Assembly (NCBI GenBank): GCA_964448935.1
Contig: CAYVBE010000168.1
Span: forward strand, 1-9,305
DNA: 9,305 nt
Origin: CAYVBE01 sp964448935
GTDB lineage: Bacteria; Planctomycetota; Brocadiia; SM23-32
Reading direction: 5' to 3'
Made by a program: the position numbers and the translations under genes. Below the pieces are notes generated by a model, which did no database searches, was not told where the DNA came from, and saw only the letters and a list, made by a program, of their open reading frames with translations. Each line of letters begins with the position of its first letter. Position 1 is the first letter of the stretch. Below, in pieces: positions 6,145 through 9,305 of the stretch.

Positions 6145-7638
6145 TCAAGTCTTCGATGATTGGGCGACGATCATGTCCCGCACGTTCTGTCCGGAGAGAA
6201 CGGCCATGGGCATGCCGCCTCCCGGGTTCACGCTTCCCCCGGCGAAGTAGAGGTTGCCGTAGCGGGCGCTCTTCTTGGGTGCCTTGAATCCGCCGTTCTT
6301 CTTGCGGTCGGAAACGACGCCGTAGATCGCGCCCTTGTTGGAGTAGTATAGCCTCTGAATGTCCTCCGGCGTCCACATGTCCTCGACGATGACGTGTCGG
6401 CGCAGGTCCTCCAGCCCCATGCGCTCCAGCTTGTCCAGCACCCGCTCCTTCAGCGCCTCGTAGTCCGCCGGTGTGAACGGCGGTTCCTGAAGATAGGGTA
6501 TGTGGGGCAGGATCTTGATGTTTTCGCATCCCTCGGGCGCCTGCGTGGAATCGGTGCGCGCCGGGGCCACCACGTAGATGGTCGGATCCTCCGGCAACAC
6601 CTTCTTGTGGAAAACCGAATCGAAATGCTCTTCCGGGTCGCGGGAGAAAAAGAAGTTGTGGTGCGCAAGCTGCGGGTACGGTCGGTCCGTGCCCAGATGA
6701 AGCACCAGGCCCGAGCAGGCCGGTTCAAACTTCTCCAGTTTCCTCAGAAAACCCTCCGACTCGCCCAGCAGGCGCCGATAGGCCGGTATGACCTCCATGT
6801 TGCAGACGAACAGGTCGCCGCTGACGTGGCATCCATCGGCAAGTTCCGCGCCCGTCACGCGTCCGCCGTCGGTCTCCAGCCGCACCACTTCGCTCTCCAG
6901 GTGCATCTCGACGCCCGCCTCTTCCGCCAGCCGGGCCAGCGCCCGTGCCAGTTCGTAAAGCCCCCCGTCAACATAGAGCAGTCCGTATCGGCTTTGCGCA
7001 TACGGCAGCAGGTTCAAAACCCCCGGCGCGTCATAGGGTGAGGAACCGACGTATTTGACGAAGAAGTCCAGAATGTGCTGCATGTGCGGGTTGCTGACGT
7101 AGCGGGATACCCCGTCGTGCATGGAATTGAACAGATCGAAGCTCCGGAGGGCCGTCAGCGGGCCGTAGAAACGCACCATCTGCCAGACCGTGTCCAGCCC
7201 CTTCTCGAAGTAGCCCGTTTCGGTCTTCTCGTAAAGTTCCCGCGAATACTCCATGAACCGGCGCAGTTCCTCGGCGTCCTCGTCCCCCAGCGTGGGGTTC
7301 TGCGCGCAGGTCTCCCACGGATCGGCGAACAGGTCTATGGCAACGCCGTCCTCGAAGAAGCACCGCCAGTGCGGGCGGAGTTCCCGGACGTTGATGTAAT
7401 CGTCCATGCTTCGCCCGTGCCGCTCGAAAAGGCGCTCGAAGTAGTGCGGGAGGGTCAGTATCGAAGGACCCAGGTCAAACGAGAAGCCCTCGGTTCGCAG
7501 CACGTTGAGCTTGCCGCCCACGTGCGCGTTTTTCTCGAACACCTCCACCCGGTAGCCGTCCGCCGCCAGGGAGATTGCGGCCGATATGCCGCCCAGCCCC
7601 GCGCCGACAACCACGACATGTTCGCCTCTATCGGACAT
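6145..7638 (-). CDS. crtP: CrtP-like diapocarotenoid terminal oxygenase
   Basis: The 497-residue protein is very like Staphylococcus aureus CrtP, the 4,4'-diaponeurosporene oxygenase. Diagnostic blocks recognised from that enzyme are GAGLGGISAA (12-21), FDLGPSILT (54-62), FVKYVGSSPYDAP, NMEVIP, YPQLAHHNFFF, VLPEDPTIY, the NIKILPHIPY segment, WTPEDI, NKGAIYGVV, and the C-terminal AGGSVNPGGGMPM (466-478). The family evolved from CrtI-type desaturases but oxidises a terminal methyl group of the C30 chain to an aldehyde. The ATG at 7638 is one base from the aldH stop, with a GAGAGGA ribosome-binding site overlapping the end of aldH, so translation is probably coupled. The aldehyde product is the natural substrate of the aldH enzyme upstream. 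Confidence 0.93.
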   Translation of the reverse strand: MSDRGEHVVVVGAGLGGISAAISLAADGYRVEVFEKNAHVGGKLNVLRTEGFSFDLGPSILTLPHYFERLFERHGRSMDDYINVRELRPHWRCFFEDGVAIDLFADPWETCAQNPTLGDEDAEELRRFMEYSRELYEKTETGYFEKGLDTVWQMVRFYGPLTALRSFDLFNSMHDGVSRYVSNPHMQHILDFFVKYVGSSPYDAPGVLNLLPYAQSRYGLLYVDGGLYELARALARLAEEAGVEMHLESEVVRLETDGGRVTGAELADGCHVSGDLFVCNMEVIPAYRRLLGESEGFLRKLEKFEPACSGLVLHLGTDRPYPQLAHHNFFFSRDPEEHFDSVFHKKVLPEDPTIYVVAPARTDSTQAPEGCENIKILPHIPYLQEPPFTPADYEALKERVLDKLERMGLEDLRRHVIVEDMWTPEDIQRLYYSNKGAIYGVVSDRKKNGGFKAPKKSARYGNLYFAGGSVNPGGGMPMAVLSGQNVRDMIVAQSSKT

Positions 7639-7639
7639 C

Positions 7640-9121
7640 TCATTCCTCTCCCCGGCGCAAACGCCTCCCCAGCTTCAGCCATCGCACGGCCCGCTCGATC
7701 AGGCCCGTGTCACCGTAACGCAACTGTATCAGCTCATCAAATACTTCGGCCTTCGCGTCGTCGTGCGGAAACCATCCCAACTCCGTCTCGGCGTGGCTGC
7801 GGTGTTCTATTATAGCGACAGGCCGGCAGAATTGCAGTAAGCCCTGCTCTCCGTGGTAGTGCCAGAGCCCGCTGCGTTTGGCGCCGCCGAACGGCAGGTG
7901 CGGATTGCCGATGTTGGTCAGCACGTCATTCACGAACACATTACCCGTCTCCAGGCGCCGGACGACTCGCTCGCAACGCTCCCCATCGCGTGACCACACG
8001 CTGGCATTCAGCCCGTAGGGACAGTCGTTGGCCAGTTGCGCCGCCTCCTCTTCGCTCCCGAACCCCGCCACCGGCAGCACCGGCGCAAACGTCTCCTCCC
8101 GCATAATGCGCATGGCGCGCGTGGCATCTGCTAATAGCGTCGGCACGGTCGCGGCCCGTGTCTCGTCATCCGGAAACAGCAGCCGCGCTCCGTCCTCCAG
8201 CGCCCCCCGCACCTGCTCCCGTGCGTCCTCAAGGGCCGGCCCTTCCCGCACCTCGCCCCATTCATCCTTGCCCATCAGATCGCGTGTCTTTTCCTCGAGC
8301 AGGCCGAGGAGGCGAGGCCGAACCCCCTCCTGCACGTAAAGCCTCTTGACCGAAACGCAGTGCTGACCCGCGTGGGCAAACGCCCCATAGACCGCGGCGT
8401 TGGCGGCCCGCTCCAGGTCGGCGTCCTCGAAGACCAGCATGGGGTCCTTGCCGCCCAGCTCCAGTATCACGGGTATGAGGTGCGGCGCCGAAGCCCGCAG
8501 CACGTCCGGCCCGTTGGCCGCCGCACCCGTGAAGAGCACCATGTCCGGACCGGCGTCCACAAGCGCCTGCCCGACCTCCGCACCGCCGGGGACGACCCTG
8601 ACCGGCAACTCGCCCCGATCCGTCGCGCAGAGTTCCGACAACACCCGCGCCGTTCGGGGGGTCTCTTCCGAGGGCTTGATGAGGACGGCGTTGCCCGCCG
8701 CCAGCGCACACGCGGCGGGGACGAGCATGAGCTGAAACGGATTGTTCCAGGGCGCAACGACCAGCACCACCCCACGCGGCCTGTAGCGGATGCGCGATCT
8801 GCTGCCGCGATAGATGGCGGGGGTGGGCATCTTCCGCGCACACAGTATGCGGGGGGCCTCGCGTTCCAGATAGCGCAGCATCTCGAGCGTCGGCACCAGG
8901 CTGCTCAGCAGCGCCTCCGTGCGTGTCTTGCCCGTGTCCGCGCGGACGGCCTCAACCACCTCGTCACGCCCCTCGACGATCGCCTCACGCAGCACCCCGA
9001 GCCGCGCCGCCCGCTCCCGGAGCGGTACCTCTTCCCAGTCCCCCTGCGCCTCCCGCGCCCGGCGTATAGCGCCCTCGGCGACCGCTTCGGGCATTCCCTG
9101 ACTCTGCGGCTCAGTGCCCAT
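7640..9121 (-). CDS. aldH: Aldehyde dehydrogenase, probably for a C30 carotenoid aldehyde
   Basis: The 493-residue NAD(P)-dependent aldehyde dehydrogenase has all family hallmarks: APWNNPF (123-129) with the oxyanion asparagine, KPSEETP (149-155), ELGGKDP with the general base E221, AGQHC with the nucleophile C255, EETFAPV (342-348), and LPFGGAKRSG (409-418). About 50 residues follow the core, ending in a basic amphipathic stretch (WLKLGRRLRRGEE) that might associate with membranes. ATG at 9121 is chosen because GAGGGTG lies just upstream; a GTG at 9166 would add 15 residues and has a weaker site. It is the first gene of the operon. Directly ahead of crtP, it most likely oxidises the C30 carotenoid aldehyde to the carboxylic acid, as the staphyloxanthin-pathway AldH does. 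A general aldehyde substrate is the alternative. Confidence 0.92.
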   Translation of the reverse strand: MGTEPQSQGMPEAVAEGAIRRAREAQGDWEEVPLRERAARLGVLREAIVEGRDEVVEAVRADTGKTRTEALLSSLVPTLEMLRYLEREAPRILCARKMPTPAIYRGSRSRIRYRPRGVVLVVAPWNNPFQLMLVPAACALAAGNAVLIKPSEETPRTARVLSELCATDRGELPVRVVPGGAEVGQALVDAGPDMVLFTGAAANGPDVLRASAPHLIPVILELGGKDPMLVFEDADLERAANAAVYGAFAHAGQHCVSVKRLYVQEGVRPRLLGLLEEKTRDLMGKDEWGEVREGPALEDAREQVRGALEDGARLLFPDDETRAATVPTLLADATRAMRIMREETFAPVLPVAGFGSEEEAAQLANDCPYGLNASVWSRDGERCERVVRRLETGNVFVNDVLTNIGNPHLPFGGAKRSGLWHYHGEQGLLQFCRPVAIIEHRSHAETELGWFPHDDAKAEVFDELIQLRYGDTGLIERAVRWLKLGRRLRRGEE

Positions 9122-9123
9122 GA

Positions 9124-9130
9124 CACCCTC
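9124..9130 (-). promoter_or_regulatory. Ribosome-binding site deciding the aldH start
   Basis: On the minus strand GAGGGTG ends 2 nt before the ATG at 9121 (its GAGGG core ends 4 nt before). It favours this ATG over the in-frame GTG at 9166. Confidence 0.5.
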
Positions 9131-9209
9131 ATCACGCACAACTCTCGAACTGGCTTTCGACGGCACGCCTGGCTATCAGAACGCACGGGTTTTCCCTGGC
9201 TCGGTTGCC

Positions 9210-9238
9210 ATTATACGGCCGCGGAATATTGGTGTCCA
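9210..9238 (-). promoter_or_regulatory. Sigma70-type promoter of the carotenoid operon
   Basis: Read on the minus strand, TGGACA (9238-9233; one mismatch to TTGACA) is followed by a 17-bp spacer and a perfect TATAAT (9215-9210). Transcription would start near 9203, giving a leader of about 80 nt before the aldH ATG. The spacer contains the palindromes CCGCGG (9219-9224) and AATATT (9225-9230), where a regulator could bind, though both are short enough to be chance. This is the only gap in the operon large enough for a promoter of this kind. Confidence 0.7.
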
Positions 9239-9255
9239 GCCGTCGCCTGCCTGAG

Positions 9256-9305
9256 TCATCCCCAGTTTTCCTCGTTCAGTTCGGTCAGGCAGTCGGCCAG
9301 AACGC
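9256..9305 (-). CDS. Possible C-terminal end of an upstream gene (partial)
   Basis: In the frame ending at TGA (9258-9256) the last 15 codons read VLADCLTELNEENWG, a plausible hydrophilic helix-like C-terminus. It stops 17 bp before the -35 box of the carotenoid promoter, a natural place for an upstream gene on the same strand to end. The fragment is too short to identify and could be chance. Confidence 0.35.
   Translation of the reverse strand, partial: VLADCLTELNEENWG

Noticed and set aside
4248..6287. 679-residue open frame on the plus strand opposite crtN and the PPOX-type gene
   Set aside because: Composition (R, V, E, A, H rich) and position opposite clearly recognised genes mark it as an antisense shadow; it also runs across several gene borders.
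9122..9203. Riboswitch or structured leader before aldH
   Set aside because: The leader of about 80 nt shows no recognisable conserved riboswitch core or strong hairpin on reading.

Overview
The window is GC-rich bacterial DNA, densely coded, with no rRNA, tRNA or CRISPR array. The organism is probably an environmental bacterium of the Planctomycetes or a related lineage (PVC group or similar). That is an inference from three things: a C30 carotenoid gene set in the order aldH-crtP-crtN, a large SGNH-like/Ig-like/CBM9 protein, and a stand-alone four-helix-bundle (S23/IVP) gene flanked by repeats. No marker gene in the window fixes the taxonomy.

Left half, plus strand (1-3299). A multidomain protein (55-1932) has an SGNH-hydrolase-like N-terminal region, two putative-Ig (He_PIG-like) modules and a C-terminal CBM9-like domain. 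It begins directly behind an in-frame TAG and lacks the usual catalytic-serine block, so its 5' end looks broken or displaced. An M55-family D-aminopeptidase (2430-3299) follows with all its expected metal ligands. Between them sits a 475-bp unit (1942-2416): a small S23/IVP four-helix-bundle gene enclosed by 33-bp imperfect inverted repeats (30/33 matching) built on a 7-bp periodic motif. Removing this unit in silico leaves the two outer genes 22 bp apart with the ribosome-binding site of the second intact. The unit therefore looks like a cassette inserted into a former two-gene operon. This is the most unusual structure in the window.

Right half, minus strand (3313-9238). A compact operon reads leftward from a near-consensus sigma70-type promoter (TGGACA, 17 bp, TATAAT; 9238-9210): aldehyde dehydrogenase, then CrtP-like oxygenase, then CrtN-like desaturase, then a PPOX-type flavin split-barrel protein, then a class I SAM methyltransferase. 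The first three match the staphyloxanthin-type C30 route: desaturation of a C30 polyene, oxidation of its end to an aldehyde, and oxidation to a carboxylic acid. The last two are not standard members. The methyltransferase could make a methyl ester or methyl ether of the carotenoid product. No C30 synthase (crtM or hpnCDE), glycosyltransferase or acyltransferase lies in the window.

The two blocks converge with only 13 bp between stop codons (3300-3312) and no convincing terminator. At the right edge, 16 codons of another minus-strand gene (9256-9305) may end just upstream of the carotenoid promoter.
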